Of a DNA stretch of 64,000 bases, positions 37,573 through 46,921 are shown piece by piece. The notes beneath the pieces are model-generated. The model was not told the origin of the DNA. It made no database searches and worked only from the letters and a program-made list of their open reading frames with translations. Numbering within the stretch: position 1 is the stretch's first letter; each line of letters starts with the position of its first letter. The DNA is from UBA5078 sp964538025 (lineage in GTDB: Bacteria > Pseudomonadota > Gammaproteobacteria > Pseudomonadales > Pseudohongiellaceae), in NCBI GenBank assembly GCA_964538025.1, contig CAZICZ010000008.1, forward strand, positions 107,961-171,960, written 5' to 3'. The position numbers were made by a program, and so were the translations under genes.

Positions 37573-38745
37573 ATGAACACAGAATACACTCGCGTGGAAG
37601 ACTTTTACGAACCGGAAACCTTTAAGCGTATCAAAGAGTTAGCAGATACCAAGGAGACTCCCTTCGTAGTCATCGATCTGAAGACGATCGAAGAGGCTTA
37701 CGACACACTGAAAGAGCTTTTCCCCTACGCGAGCGTCTACTACGCGGTCAAGGCTAATCCCGCCCCGGAAGTCATCAGCTGCCTGCGCGACCGTGGTTCC
37801 AATTTTGACGTTGCCTCCATTTATGAGCTCGACAAACTGATCTCCCTGGGAGTCGGTGCCGAGCGCTGCAGCTATGGCAATACCATCAAGAAAAGCAAAG
37901 ACATCCGCTACTTTTACGAGAAGGGGGTGCGCATGTATGCCACCGACTCGGAGGCCGATGTGCGCAATATCGCCAAAGCGGCCCCCGGTTCACGTGTGTA
38001 TGTGCGCATTCTCACCGAAGGCAGTGGCACCGCGGACTGGCCCCTGTCGCGCAAGTTCGGCTGTCAGAGCGATATGGCGATGGATCTGTTGGTGCTCGCC
38101 AGAGACCTGGGGCTTGAGCCCTACGGCGTGTCCTTCCACGTGGGCTCACAGCAGCGCGACATCGGCGCCTGGGATGCCGCCATCGGCAAGGTGAAGGTGA
38201 TCTTTGAGCGCCTGCAGGAAGAAGACAATATCACTCTGAAGATGGTGAACCTTGGCGGCGGTTTCCCGGCCAACTACATCAACCGGGCGAATACGCTGGA
38301 CACCTACGCGGAAGAAATCACCCGCTTTATCGAAGAAGACTTCGGTGACGACTTCCCCGAAATCATTCTCGAACCCGGCCGTTCACTGATCTCCAATGCC
38401 GGGGTGTTGGTGTCGGAAGTCGTGCTGATTTCCCGCAAGTCCCACACTGCGCTGCAGCGCTGGGTGTTTACCGATGTCGGCAAATTCTCTGGACTGATCG
38501 AAACACTGGACGAGTGCATCAAGTACCCGATCTATGTGGAAAAGCAAGGAGAGCTCGAAGAAGTGGTGATTGCCGGCCCCACGTGCGACAGCGCCGACAT
38601 TATGTACGAACACTACAAGTATGGTCTGCCGCTGAACCTCGCGATCGGGGACCGCATGTACTGGATTTCCACCGGTGCCTATACCACCAGTTACAGCGCC
38701 ATCGAATTCAATGGCTTCCCGCCGCTGAAATCGTACTTCGTTTAA
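37573..38745 (+). CDS. speC: Ornithine decarboxylase, fold-III PLP type
   Basis: 390 residues, the length of the Pseudomonas-type enzyme and unlike the large E. coli form. PLP lysine in YYAVKANPAPEV (Lys59), phosphate-binding LVNLGGGFPANY-type loop, EPGRSLISNAGVLV, and the catalytic cysteine in GPTCDSADI (about 338) contributed across the dimer. It decarboxylates ornithine to putrescine in the cytosol, feeding polyamine synthesis. Lysine decarboxylase activity cannot be excluded, since some relatives use both. GGAGACC lies upstream of the ATG. A symmetric hairpin follows before the convergent symporter gene. Confidence 0.9.
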   Translation: MNTEYTRVEDFYEPETFKRIKELADTKETPFVVIDLKTIEEAYDTLKELFPYASVYYAVKANPAPEVISCLRDRGSNFDVASIYELDKLISLGVGAERCSYGNTIKKSKDIRYFYEKGVRMYATDSEADVRNIAKAAPGSRVYVRILTEGSGTADWPLSRKFGCQSDMAMDLLVLARDLGLEPYGVSFHVGSQQRDIGAWDAAIGKVKVIFERLQEEDNITLKMVNLGGGFPANYINRANTLDTYAEEITRFIEEDFGDDFPEIILEPGRSLISNAGVLVSEVVLISRKSHTALQRWVFTDVGKFSGLIETLDECIKYPIYVEKQGELEEVVIAGPTCDSADIMYEHYKYGLPLNLAIGDRMYWISTGAYTTSYSAIEFNGFPPLKSYFV

Positions 38746-38752
38746 GGCCCGT

Positions 38753-38780
38753 GACGGGCGCTCTGCCGCGAGCGCCCGTC
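38753..38780. terminator. Hairpin between convergent speC and tcyP
   Basis: A perfect 10-base stem, GACGGGCGCT/AGCGCCCGTC with an 8-base loop, lies a few bases after the speC stop. There is no T run on either side, so termination strength is doubtful. Confidence 0.45.
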
Positions 38781-38788
38781 AGTCTCTC

Positions 38789-40174
38789 CTATCCCCTTAC
38801 TGCCTCGTCCGCTCCCGGTGTTGCACCGGATTCCTGCTGCATGGAAAGAAGTCGTGTAGTCACCACCCCACTGGTAATGGCGCCGTTCACGTTCAATGCG
38901 GTGCGCGCCATGTCAATGAGCGGCTCGATGGAGATCAGCAAAGCGACCACTGTCACCGGCAGGCCCATGGCTGGCAGTACGATCAATGCCGCAAACGTGG
39001 CCCCTCCCCCAACACCGGCAACCCCAAAGGAGCTGATGGCAATGATGGCCACCAAGCTGACGATGAACATGAAGCCCGTCGGGTCTATGCCGACCGTCGG
39101 TGCCACCATGACCGCCAGCATGGCCGGATAAATGCCCGCACAGCCGTTCTGTCCGATCGTGGCCCCAAAGCTCGCCGCGAGGTTGGCAATCGGCGCGGGC
39201 ACCTTGAGTTCCTCCACCTGCGCACGAACGGTCAGCGGAATCGTCGCTGCCGAGCTGCGCGTGGCAAAGGCAAAACTGAGCACTGGCCAGATCTTGCGGT
39301 AATAGGCTCGCGGGTTCATGCCGGCACCCATGATAAACAGGGCATGCACCCCGAACATGATGAGAATGGCGGTGTACGACGCCAGCACAAAATGGATCAG
39401 GTTGAGGATATCCTCGGCATCGGAGCTCGCGACGACATACGTCATCAGGGCGAGAATGCCATAGGGCGTCAGTGACATGACCAGACGTACCAGCTTCATC
39501 ACGATCGCCTGTACCGCATCGACAAAGGCGCTGATGCTGGCTCCCTGAGCGGGGTTGTCCTTGCTGACCAGCAGGGCGGCGATACCACTGAGAATTCCGA
39601 ACACCACAACGGCAATGATCGAGTTGTCGCGGGCCTCGGTCAGGTCATTGAAAATGTTGGTGGGGACGAAGGCAGCAATAATGTCGGGAAGACTAAGATT
39701 GCTGACCGTGCCACGTCGCACTTCCAGCACATCGGCCCGGGCAAGTTCGCGCGCCCCCGCCACCATGCCTTCGGCACTCAGTCCGGTGGCAAGCGTAATG
39801 GCAATACCGATCAGCGCCGCAATCGCGGTGGTGAGCACCAGCATGCCCACGATCGAGATCCCGATTTTGCCCACCGAGGCAACGGCATTCATCTTCAGCA
39901 CGGAGGCAATCATGGTGATCAGTATGAGCGGCATGATAATCATGCGCAGCAGCCTGACATAGATATCCCCCACCAGATTGGTCCAGTTCAGGGTTTCGTT
40001 CATGACATCAGAGCCGTTGCCATAGAGCAATTGCAGAGCGAAGCCAAAGAGAAGACCGAGGACCAGACCGGTGAACACGCGTCGGGAAAGGCTGGAAGAG
40101 TTACGGCCCAGGTAATGAACCAGAAAAAGCAGAGCGCAGAAAATCAGGAGATTGAAGGCAGTCGTTAGGCTCAT
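38789..40174 (-). CDS. tcyP: L-cystine symporter, TcyP-like (DAACS family)
   Basis: 461 residues with about eight membrane helices plus two re-entrant loops. It matches E. coli TcyP (YdjN) over its length: LLRMIIMPLILITMIASVL, SFAFATRSSAATIPL (the serine-rich re-entrant hairpin HP1), SFGATIGQNGCAGIYPAMLAVMVAPTVGI and GVGGGATFAALIVLPAMGLPV. These place it in the glutamate/cystine group of SLC1-like carriers. It should import cystine with a coupling cation across the inner membrane. It is convergent with speC. The DUF599 gene lies about 90 bases upstream on the same strand. Confidence 0.9.
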   Translation of the reverse strand: MSLTTAFNLLIFCALLFLVHYLGRNSSSLSRRVFTGLVLGLLFGFALQLLYGNGSDVMNETLNWTNLVGDIYVRLLRMIIMPLILITMIASVLKMNAVASVGKIGISIVGMLVLTTAIAALIGIAITLATGLSAEGMVAGARELARADVLEVRRGTVSNLSLPDIIAAFVPTNIFNDLTEARDNSIIAVVVFGILSGIAALLVSKDNPAQGASISAFVDAVQAIVMKLVRLVMSLTPYGILALMTYVVASSDAEDILNLIHFVLASYTAILIMFGVHALFIMGAGMNPRAYYRKIWPVLSFAFATRSSAATIPLTVRAQVEELKVPAPIANLAASFGATIGQNGCAGIYPAMLAVMVAPTVGIDPTGFMFIVSLVAIIAISSFGVAGVGGGATFAALIVLPAMGLPVTVVALLISIEPLIDMARTALNVNGAITSGVVTTRLLSMQQESGATPGADEAVRG

Positions 40175-40264
40175 GGCGCAGATCTCGTCTTGTTAGTATG
40201 CAAGGAAAGTAAACCAGCTGTTGCGTACTTACAAGGACAAGATTGAACGCCTTTTGTAACAGCG

Positions 40265-40990
40265 TCAGTCCGGCAAATTCGACATCATGATGGCCAGCGT
40301 GTCGGACCGGAATTCGCGGCGGTACAGCACGGCGACTACGAGCGCTGACAGCAGCATGAAAACCCAGTAATTCACGAACCATCCCAGCACGGCCATACTG
40401 AAATAATAGGTCCTCAAGCCATTGTTGAAATTGCCCGCCGCCTTGGATGACATGGTCGAAATACTTTCGATATGCCGGTTGATGAGCTCATCCGGAGCGT
40501 TCTCGTGACGTTCGGGCACGCCGCCCAGCATCACCGACACCTGCCCGAACTGTCGCAGCCCCCAGGTAAATTTGAAGAAGGCGTACACAAACAGGCAGAT
40601 CAGCAGCAATACCTTGAGCTCCCATTCCCCGCGTGTGTTGTTGTCCGAAAACGGAATCTCGCTGAGCATCAGGATGACAGTCTCCGAAGAGGTGCCGAGC
40701 ACCGTCATCAAGCCAGCAAGAATAAAGAGTGTAGTTGAGGCAAAGAATGAGACGTTACGTTCAAGATTGGCAATGATGTTGGTATCGGCGATGCGGTTTT
40801 CGCGCCGGAGTGCCTTGCGAATCCACTGCTTGCGAAATCGGTGCATGGCGTAGGCCAGGGTTGGTGTGTCGATACTGCGCAAGGCGGTGTAGCGGAAATA
40901 GCCGCGGAAACACAACAGAAACCATGCAACGGCAATCAGATTGCCAATATTGTTCTGCAACAGGCTTGTCCAGCTCATGTCTTCACTCAC
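40265..40990 (-). CDS. DUF599 family membrane protein
   Basis: 241 residues with four probable membrane helices (IAVAWFLLCFRGYFRY, FASTTLFILAGLMTVL, LLLICLFVYAFFKFTWGL, FVNYWVFMLLSALVVAVLY). The conserved N terminus, the NIIANLERNVSFFASTTL segment and AAGNFNNGLRTYYFSMA are characteristic of DUF599. Function unknown; it is a widely conserved inner-membrane protein. The start is GTG at 40990 with AGGAA upstream; an ATG at 40978 is the alternative. It is downstream of radA on the same strand. Confidence 0.85.
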   Translation of the reverse strand: MSEDMSWTSLLQNNIGNLIAVAWFLLCFRGYFRYTALRSIDTPTLAYAMHRFRKQWIRKALRRENRIADTNIIANLERNVSFFASTTLFILAGLMTVLGTSSETVILMLSEIPFSDNNTRGEWELKVLLLICLFVYAFFKFTWGLRQFGQVSVMLGGVPERHENAPDELINRHIESISTMSSKAAGNFNNGLRTYYFSMAVLGWFVNYWVFMLLSALVVAVLYRREFRSDTLAIMMSNLPD

Positions 40991-41080
40991 TTGTTCCTGA
41001 TGTCATTGTTGAGGTTTCGGGATGTTTGACCCGCTCCCGGCGATTTCATCATGGGGTTTTGGCGGTGCGCCAACACTTCT

Positions 41081-42460
41081 CTATTCTTCTGTCATAGCCT
41101 CGATGGCCTGGGAAAGACGGCTGACGCCGATAATCTGCATCCCGTTGACCCCGGCACGCGGCACGTTGGCCTTGGGCACGATCGCCCGTTTGAATCCGTG
41201 TTTGGCCGCCTCGAGCAGGCGTTCCTGCCCACTGGGAACCGGTCGAATTTCTCCCGCCAGTCCCACCTCACCGAAGACCACAAGGTCCTGTGGCAGAATG
41301 CGGTCGCGGAAGCTGGACACGATCGCCAGGATCAGGGCGAGGTCCGCGCTGGTTTCGGCAACCCGCACACCGCCCACCACATTCACGAACACGTCCTGGT
41401 CGGCCATGTAGACGCCGCCGTGACGATGCAGCACCGCCAGCAGCATGGCCAGCCGGTTCTGATCGAGCCCGACGGCGAGCCGCCGGGGATTGCCCATCGC
41501 ACTCCCGTCCACCAGTGCCTGGATCTCCACCAACAGGGGACGCGTTCCCTCCCACAGCACCATGACCACGGAGCCCGCGCTAGGCTCATCGGCGCGCGCG
41601 AGGAAGATGGCAGAGGGATTCTTCACCTCCTTCAGCCCCTTCTCGGACATGGCGAACACGCCAAGCTCATTCACCGCACCAAACCGGTTTTTTTGTCCCC
41701 GCAGGGTGCGGTACTTGCTGTCGCTGCCCCCCTCGAGCATGAGGAAACAGTCGATCATGTGCTCCAGCACTTTGGGGCCTGCCAGATTGCCATCTTTGGT
41801 GACATGTCCCACCAGAAACACGACCGTGTTGGTCTGTTTGGCATACTGAATCAGATAGGCGGCGCACTCCCGCACCTGCGAAACGCTGCCCGGCGCGGAC
41901 GGGATATCCGCACTGTGCATCACCTGAATCGAATCGACCACCAGCAAGGCGGGCTGATGCTGCTGCGCCACCTGACAGATCTTCTCGACATTGGTCTCCG
42001 CCAGCATTTTCAGATTCTTCTCCGGCAAGCCGAGCCGACGGGCACGCATGCCGACCTGTTGCAGGGATTCTTCCCCGGTGACATAGAGAGCTGTCTGCTG
42101 CTGCGCAAGAAGACACATCACCTGCAACAAAAGGGTGCTTTTGCCCGCTCCGGGGTTTCCTCCGATCAGAATGGCAGATCCGGGAACCAGGCCGCCTCCC
42201 AGCACACGATCCAGCTCCGATATCCCTGTGGCGAGCCGGGGAACGACCGACAGGTCAATCTCGGAAAGGTCCTGCACGCCGCTGCTGGCCCCCGCATAGC
42301 CCTGACGGCGAAAATCGGGCTTTGCACTGGGAGTGGCGGCACTGCCGAGACTGATCTGGGACAGTGTGTTCCACTCCTTGCATGCTGCGCACTGCCCCTG
42401 CCACTGGCCGTGCTCGGCACCGCATACGGTGCATACATAGGCAGTCTTTACTTTGGCCAT
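41081..42460 (-). CDS. radA: DNA repair protein RadA (Sms)
   Basis: 459 residues. N-terminal zinc finger (CTVCGAEHGQWQGQCAAC), RecA-like ATPase with Walker A GGNPGAGKSTL, Walker B LLVVDSIQV, the RadA-specific KNRFG motif (as QKNRFGAVNELG), and a C-terminal Lon-like domain (VGLAGEIRPVPSGQERLLEAA). RadA is a hexameric helicase that extends recombination branches in the cytosol. The ATG at 42460 lies inside the 3' end of alr (13-base overlap), so the two are translationally coupled. Confidence 0.97.
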   Translation of the reverse strand: MAKVKTAYVCTVCGAEHGQWQGQCAACKEWNTLSQISLGSAATPSAKPDFRRQGYAGASSGVQDLSEIDLSVVPRLATGISELDRVLGGGLVPGSAILIGGNPGAGKSTLLLQVMCLLAQQQTALYVTGEESLQQVGMRARRLGLPEKNLKMLAETNVEKICQVAQQHQPALLVVDSIQVMHSADIPSAPGSVSQVRECAAYLIQYAKQTNTVVFLVGHVTKDGNLAGPKVLEHMIDCFLMLEGGSDSKYRTLRGQKNRFGAVNELGVFAMSEKGLKEVKNPSAIFLARADEPSAGSVVMVLWEGTRPLLVEIQALVDGSAMGNPRRLAVGLDQNRLAMLLAVLHRHGGVYMADQDVFVNVVGGVRVAETSADLALILAIVSSFRDRILPQDLVVFGEVGLAGEIRPVPSGQERLLEAAKHGFKRAIVPKANVPRAGVNGMQIIGVSRLSQAIEAMTEE

Positions 42461-43638
42461 GCTGCGTCAGGCTCCTGCACTTCACTGTAGAGAAACCGCA
42501 CTCGCGGCGTGATCTGGCAGAACAGCTCATAGGCGAGCGTCCCTGCGCAACGGGCGATCTCATCGGCTGGCAATCCCTCGCCCCAGAGAATGACTTCATC
42601 GCCACGCTGAGCCTCCGGGCACGCTGAGAGATCCACCGTGCACATGTCCATGGAGACACGCCCGCACAGAGGCACACGGACCGTTTGCAACGCACCATTG
42701 GTGCGTACCCGCAGCAGCACGGGGGTGCCGGTCGGCATGCGCCGCGGATAACCGTCACCATAGCCGATGGAGATGACACCGATGCGACGCTCGTGCTCGC
42801 ACACATAGGACGCGCCGTAGCCCACGGTTTCTCCCGCCGCTACGTTTTTGATGGCAATCACGCGCGCATGCAGCGTCATCACGGGAGCGATGCCACGATC
42901 GATCGCGTTTTCGCCCGCCACTGCTGTCCCGCCATAGAGCATGATGCCGGGACGCAGCCACTGGTAATGCGACTCGGGCCACAGCTGGATGCCCGAGGAC
43001 GCGGCCGCACTGATTGCCTGCTGGCCGGGCGTGATGCCGGCCCGGGCCAGGGTCTGCTCCAGCAATGCGAGCTGACGGTGGGTCATGTCGCTGTTCCTGT
43101 CGTCGGCGCAGGCAAAGTGTGTCATGGGAATCAGTTCACGGACGCGGGGATGGCCATGCCATTGCCGCCAGAGCGCGACAAACTCCTCGGGAGAGAGGCC
43201 AAGACGGTGCATCCCGGTGTCGATCTTCAGCCAGAGAGTCACGGCGGGAGCGTCGGGATGAGCGTGCCAATACGCCTGCATCAGCTGCGCCTGTTCCAGC
43301 GTATGGACAACCAGCATGCAGCCCTGCGACATCGCGATGTCCAACTGCGGGGCATCCACGACACCTTCGATCAGAAGGATAGACTGGAGAAACCCCGCCT
43401 GCCGTAGCGCCAGCGCTTCCTCCAGGCAGGCAACGCCGAAGCAGTCGCCTTCGCGCATCCGTGCCTGCAGGGCGGTAGCGACGGGGATGACACCATGACC
43501 ATAGGCATTGGCTTTGACGATCGCCACCATGCGGGCATCAGGGTGATAGGCGCGGGCTTTCTCGAAATTGGCCTGCAGGGCGCTCAGATTAATGCTGGCC
43601 CAGGCACGGGAATCACTCGCCGTGGGTATAGCTTTCAT
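42448..43638 (-). CDS. alr: Alanine racemase
   Basis: About 396 residues from the ATG at 43638, slightly longer than usual at both ends. PLP lysine in MVAIVKANAYGHG. Substrate-side tyrosine in VGYGASYVCEHERRIGVISIGYGDGYPR. LCGRVSMDMCTVDLS is the conserved core near the C terminus. It makes D-alanine for peptidoglycan. The start overlaps the end of dnaB by 26 bases and the end overlaps radA by 13. dnaB-alr-radA therefore forms a tight, coupled operon, in the order usual for pseudomonads. Confidence 0.95.
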   Translation of the reverse strand: MKAIPTASDSRAWASINLSALQANFEKARAYHPDARMVAIVKANAYGHGVIPVATALQARMREGDCFGVACLEEALALRQAGFLQSILLIEGVVDAPQLDIAMSQGCMLVVHTLEQAQLMQAYWHAHPDAPAVTLWLKIDTGMHRLGLSPEEFVALWRQWHGHPRVRELIPMTHFACADDRNSDMTHRQLALLEQTLARAGITPGQQAISAAASSGIQLWPESHYQWLRPGIMLYGGTAVAGENAIDRGIAPVMTLHARVIAIKNVAAGETVGYGASYVCEHERRIGVISIGYGDGYPRRMPTGTPVLLRVRTNGALQTVRVPLCGRVSMDMCTVDLSACPEAQRGDEVILWGEGLPADEIARCAGTLAYELFCQITPRVRFLYSEVQEPDAAWPK

Positions 43639-45022
43639 CGTAGTCCTGTCGCGCGAGGTTTTCGAACCGGGTGAACTGGCCGAGGAACCCCAGCCTGACG
43701 GTGCCAATGGGGCCGTTACGCTGTTTGCCGATGATGATCTCGGCCACACCCTTGTCCTGGGTATCTTCGTTGTAGACCTCATCGCGATACACGAACGCGA
43801 TGACGTCCGCATCCTGCTCAATCGCACCGGACTCGCGCAGGTCGGACATCACGGGGCGCTTGTTCGGACGTTGCTCCAGCCCCCGGTTGAGCTGGGAAAG
43901 GGCAATCACCGGGCACTGAAACTCGCGCGCCATGGTTTTGAGTGAGCGGGAGATTTCCGATATCTCGCCAACGCGGTTATCGCCATAGCCCTTGATCTGC
44001 ATCAGCTGGAGGTAGTCCACGACGATCAGGCCAAGCTGACCGTGTTCCCGCACCACGCGCCTGGCGCGCGAGCGCATTTCCATGGGGCTGAGGCCCACGC
44101 TGTCATCGATCAGCAGGGGCTTGTCTTTGAGCTTGCTGACCGCGGCGGTCAGCTTGGGCCAGTCCTCGGATTCAAGTTTGCCCGTGCGCAGGCGACGCTG
44201 ATCTATCTTTCCGATGGAGCTGATCATGCGGAAAATCAGGCTTTCGGCCGGCATCTCGAGACTGAACACCAGCACCGGTTTGGCCGCCAGCAGCAGGGCG
44301 TTTTCCGCAAGGTTCATGGCGAAGGAGGTTTTGCCCATGGACGGGCGACCGGCGACGATAATCAAATCGGATTTCTGCAATCCGGAGGTCTTTTCGTCCA
44401 GGTCCTTGAATCCCGTCGGCAGCCCCGTCAGTGCGCCTTCACTCCGGAACAATTCGTCGATTCGGCCCACCGCTGCCTGCAGCAAGGGATTGATGGGCTG
44501 GGGTCCACCGTCCTTGGGGCGGTCATCTGCGATCTGGAAGACTTTTTGTTCGGCAACATCAAGGACGTCGTCCGCCCGTTGCCCCGCGGGGTTGTACCCG
44601 GAATCCGCAATCTCGTACGCCACCCGGATCAGCTTGCGCAGCTTGGCGCGCTCCGCAATGATGTCGGCGTAGGCGCCGATATTGGCCGACCCGCGCGCAT
44701 TGCTGGCAAGATCGCTCAAATAGTCGAGTCCGCCGGCAGACTCCAGCTCTCCCCGACTGTCGAGTGCCTCCACCAAGGTGACCACGTCCAATGGCCGGTC
44801 GGCTTCGGTCTGACCCATCATGACGCGGAAAATAAGCTGGTGCTCGTGACGGAAAAAGTCCTCTTCCATCAGCTTTTCCACCACGGTATCCCAGACGGAA
44901 TTGTCGAGCATCAGACCGCCCAGCACCGCCTGTTCCGCCTCGACCGAATGGGGGGGTGTCTTCAGCGACGCCAGATTGCCGGCGTCCACCGGTTTGCGGC
45001 TTTTCTCAAACATTTCAGACAT
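43613..45022 (-). CDS. dnaB: Replicative DNA helicase DnaB
   Basis: 469 residues. The N-terminal domain (PPHSVEAEQAVLGGLMLDN) is followed by a linker and the RecA-like motor: Walker A VAGRPSMGKTSFAMN, Walker B LIVVDYLQLM, DLRESGAIEQDADVIAF and the arginine-finger end IIIGKQRNGPIG. It unwinds DNA at the fork as a hexamer and needs a loader; the lambda-P-like/DnaT-like pair at 2.1-3.9 kb is a candidate. A strong terminator separates it from rplI upstream, so dnaB should have its own promoter in the short 45023-45106 gap. Confidence 0.97.
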   Translation of the reverse strand: MSEMFEKSRKPVDAGNLASLKTPPHSVEAEQAVLGGLMLDNSVWDTVVEKLMEEDFFRHEHQLIFRVMMGQTEADRPLDVVTLVEALDSRGELESAGGLDYLSDLASNARGSANIGAYADIIAERAKLRKLIRVAYEIADSGYNPAGQRADDVLDVAEQKVFQIADDRPKDGGPQPINPLLQAAVGRIDELFRSEGALTGLPTGFKDLDEKTSGLQKSDLIIVAGRPSMGKTSFAMNLAENALLLAAKPVLVFSLEMPAESLIFRMISSIGKIDQRRLRTGKLESEDWPKLTAAVSKLKDKPLLIDDSVGLSPMEMRSRARRVVREHGQLGLIVVDYLQLMQIKGYGDNRVGEISEISRSLKTMAREFQCPVIALSQLNRGLEQRPNKRPVMSDLRESGAIEQDADVIAFVYRDEVYNEDTQDKGVAEIIIGKQRNGPIGTVRLGFLGQFTRFENLARQDYDESYTHGE

Positions 45023-45106
45023 AGGAAGTCACTTGCACTGAAAAAAATCGGACTGCGGGAGCGTCCAGATGCGCGGTCGAAACACGGAAGAAACCCGTAA
45101 AATCAC

Positions 45107-45146
45107 CAAAAAAAAGCGCTGTCACCCGCGGGAGCGACAGCGCTTC
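45107..45146 (-). terminator. Terminator of the rpsF-rpsR-rplI operon
   Basis: Minus-strand hairpin AAGCGCTGTC/GACAGCGCTT followed by eight T, about 70 bases after the rplI stop and before dnaB. Confidence 0.88.
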
Positions 45147-45214
45147 ATTGTCACCTATTGGCATGCAATCAACAACAACCGAATGGGATGCGTGACTGGT
45201 CCAGCCGGAAGAGA

Positions 45215-45661
45215 TTAAGCGGGCACAATCGCCAGCGTAATCGTTTCTTCTACTTCGTAGCCAAGGTCGATTGTGATCACGTATTCGCCAACTTCACGCA
45301 GCGCGCCATTGGGCAGACGCACTTCGGACTTGCTGACGTCGGCGCCTGTGGCATTGATGGCGTCGGCGATATCACGTGTGCCGATGGAACCGAACAGTTT
45401 GCCTTCTTCACCTGCGTTGACCGCAATCGCGACTCGCAGCTCTTTCAGCTTGGCAGCACGCTCCTGGGCAACAGCAATCTTGGCGTTGTGCGCGGCCAGC
45501 AGTTCTGCGCGGCGCGTTTCAAAGCTCTCAAGATTGGATTTGGTCGCAGGAATTGCGCGGCCAGTGGGGAACAGGAAGTTACGGGCGTAACCGGCTTTCA
45601 CGGAGGCGGTGTCGCCCACGGTGCCCAGCTTGCCAATTTTTTCCAACAGGATGACGTTCAT
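45215..45661 (-). CDS. rplI: 50S ribosomal protein bL9
   Basis: 148 residues, the standard length. The N-terminal rRNA-binding domain MNVILLEKIGKLGTVGDTASVKAGYARNFL (cited here as the first 30 residues at 45572-45661) is typical. A long connecting helix (HNAKIAVAQERAAKLKEL) and the C-terminal globular domain follow. It is the last gene of the ribosomal protein operon, directly before the terminator. Confidence 0.98.
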   Translation of the reverse strand: MNVILLEKIGKLGTVGDTASVKAGYARNFLFPTGRAIPATKSNLESFETRRAELLAAHNAKIAVAQERAAKLKELRVAIAVNAGEEGKLFGSIGTRDIADAINATGADVSKSEVRLPNGALREVGEYVITIDLGYEVEETITLAIVPA

Positions 45662-45731
45662 TTTTGCTTCCTCATGTAAATCTGTGTGGTATCGATGTCA
45701 CGCATGACAGGGCCAAGCGTTTGCCTCGCCG

Positions 45732-46583
45732 CTATTCGCGGGAGGGAACCTTCGATCGAAAATCGATCCAGCTGTCTGCCAGCGCCGCCAGCACGAGCAG
45801 CTGGGTCATCACCGGGTACACCAGGACCGAATAAAAAATTACCAGTACGGCAACGGGCAATTTCCTTCGACCAACCAGGCCATGCACCAAGGCAGCGCCT
45901 GCAATCACCAGCGGCAACACGAAAAACAATGCCAGCTGCTGGAATACCGGCGGACTCACGTTCGCCAGCAGGAACAACAAAAACAGCCCTGCGCCAGACT
46001 TCCAGCTTAGCCGCAGGTGGTGGAATTCCTCACGGAATCCCCCGGGGTTATACAGTCTTGCTTGCCAGCTGCGCGCCCACATCAACAGGCTAACGGTCAT
46101 GAAGGTCACGACAAACGCGAAGGTCGTGATCATCAAGCGGTGCAGCTGTGCCGGTTCCACCAGGGACACCTGCCCCTGTAACTCCGGCGAATTCGCGACC
46201 TGCTCCATCACCTGCGTCAGCTGGACTTCCAGCAGATTCAGGATTTCCGGCTGCAGGGTGAGCCCGATCAGAGCCCCTATCCCTACCCCTATCGACGCCA
46301 GCAGCGTGATTTCCCAGGAGCCTGTCCCACGTAACACGAGAGCCAGCACCGTAATTCCCAGCAAGGTGAGAAGGGGCATGACATCCCCCAGCAGCGCCCA
46401 GCCAATCGCGGGAATCGCTGCCCACGCCATCACCAGCAATGCCTCGGACTTGCCGTGCCGCAGACCCACCAGGGCTACCACAGGGGGGCTCAAAAAATTG
46501 ACCAGTGGCAGACAACCTAAAATGAGCGCCGCCAGAATGGCTTGACGGCGGCCTGTCATCGCAAACTGGGCAAGAGCCCTCAT
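45732..46583 (-). CDS. Multi-spanning membrane protein of the rpsR-rplI locus (DUF2232-like)
   Basis: 283 residues with about eight hydrophobic helices (ILAALILGCLPLVNFLSPPV, LLTLLGITVLALVLR, ITLLASIGVGIGALIGL, LFLLFLLANVSPPV and others). The location between rpsR and rplI and the overall pattern match the YybS/DUF2232-like protein found at this place in pseudomonads. It probably sits in the inner membrane; its function is unknown. The ATG at 46583 has GGAGACGAG upstream. It is co-directional with the ribosomal genes and probably part of their operon. Confidence 0.75.
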   Translation of the reverse strand: MRALAQFAMTGRRQAILAALILGCLPLVNFLSPPVVALVGLRHGKSEALLVMAWAAIPAIGWALLGDVMPLLTLLGITVLALVLRGTGSWEITLLASIGVGIGALIGLTLQPEILNLLEVQLTQVMEQVANSPELQGQVSLVEPAQLHRLMITTFAFVVTFMTVSLLMWARSWQARLYNPGGFREEFHHLRLSWKSGAGLFLLFLLANVSPPVFQQLALFFVLPLVIAGAALVHGLVGRRKLPVAVLVIFYSVLVYPVMTQLLVLAALADSWIDFRSKVPSRE

Positions 46584-46641
46584 ACTCGTCTCCGAACTGC
46601 CGTGAACGCGAAAGTGCGACCCGGCATGTTACTTAACGGAA

Positions 46642-46872
46642 TCAGGCAGTATGGCTGTCTGTGTACGGGATCAGAGCCAGGTGACGTGCGCGCTTGACGG
46701 CAGTCGCCAGTTGACGCTGATACCGTGCTTTCGTGCCGGTGATGCGGCTTGGCACGATCTTGCCAGTTTCAGACACATACGCCTTCAGGGTTTCGATATC
46801 TTTGTAATCGATCTCAATGGTGCCTTCTGCTGTGAACTTGCAGAACTTACGTCGTCGGAAAAATCGAGACAT
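46642..46872 (-). CDS. rpsR: 30S ribosomal protein bS18
   Basis: 76 residues: MSRFFRRRKFCKFTAEG start, the DYKDIETLKAYVSETGKI core and the basic segment ITGTKARYQRQLATAVKRAR are all canonical. It forms a heterodimer with bS6 on the 30S platform. It lies 49 bases downstream of rpsF. Confidence 0.98.
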   Translation of the reverse strand: MSRFFRRRKFCKFTAEGTIEIDYKDIETLKAYVSETGKIVPSRITGTKARYQRQLATAVKRARHLALIPYTDSHTA

Positions 46873-46921
46873 GATGCTTACCTTTCAATAATGGGGTTGT
46901 CTGCCCGCGGGCAGCGATAAA

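Noticed and set aside
41051..42490. 479-codon rightward frame opposite radA
   Set aside because: Fully antisense to a textbook radA; composition is typical of antisense translation.
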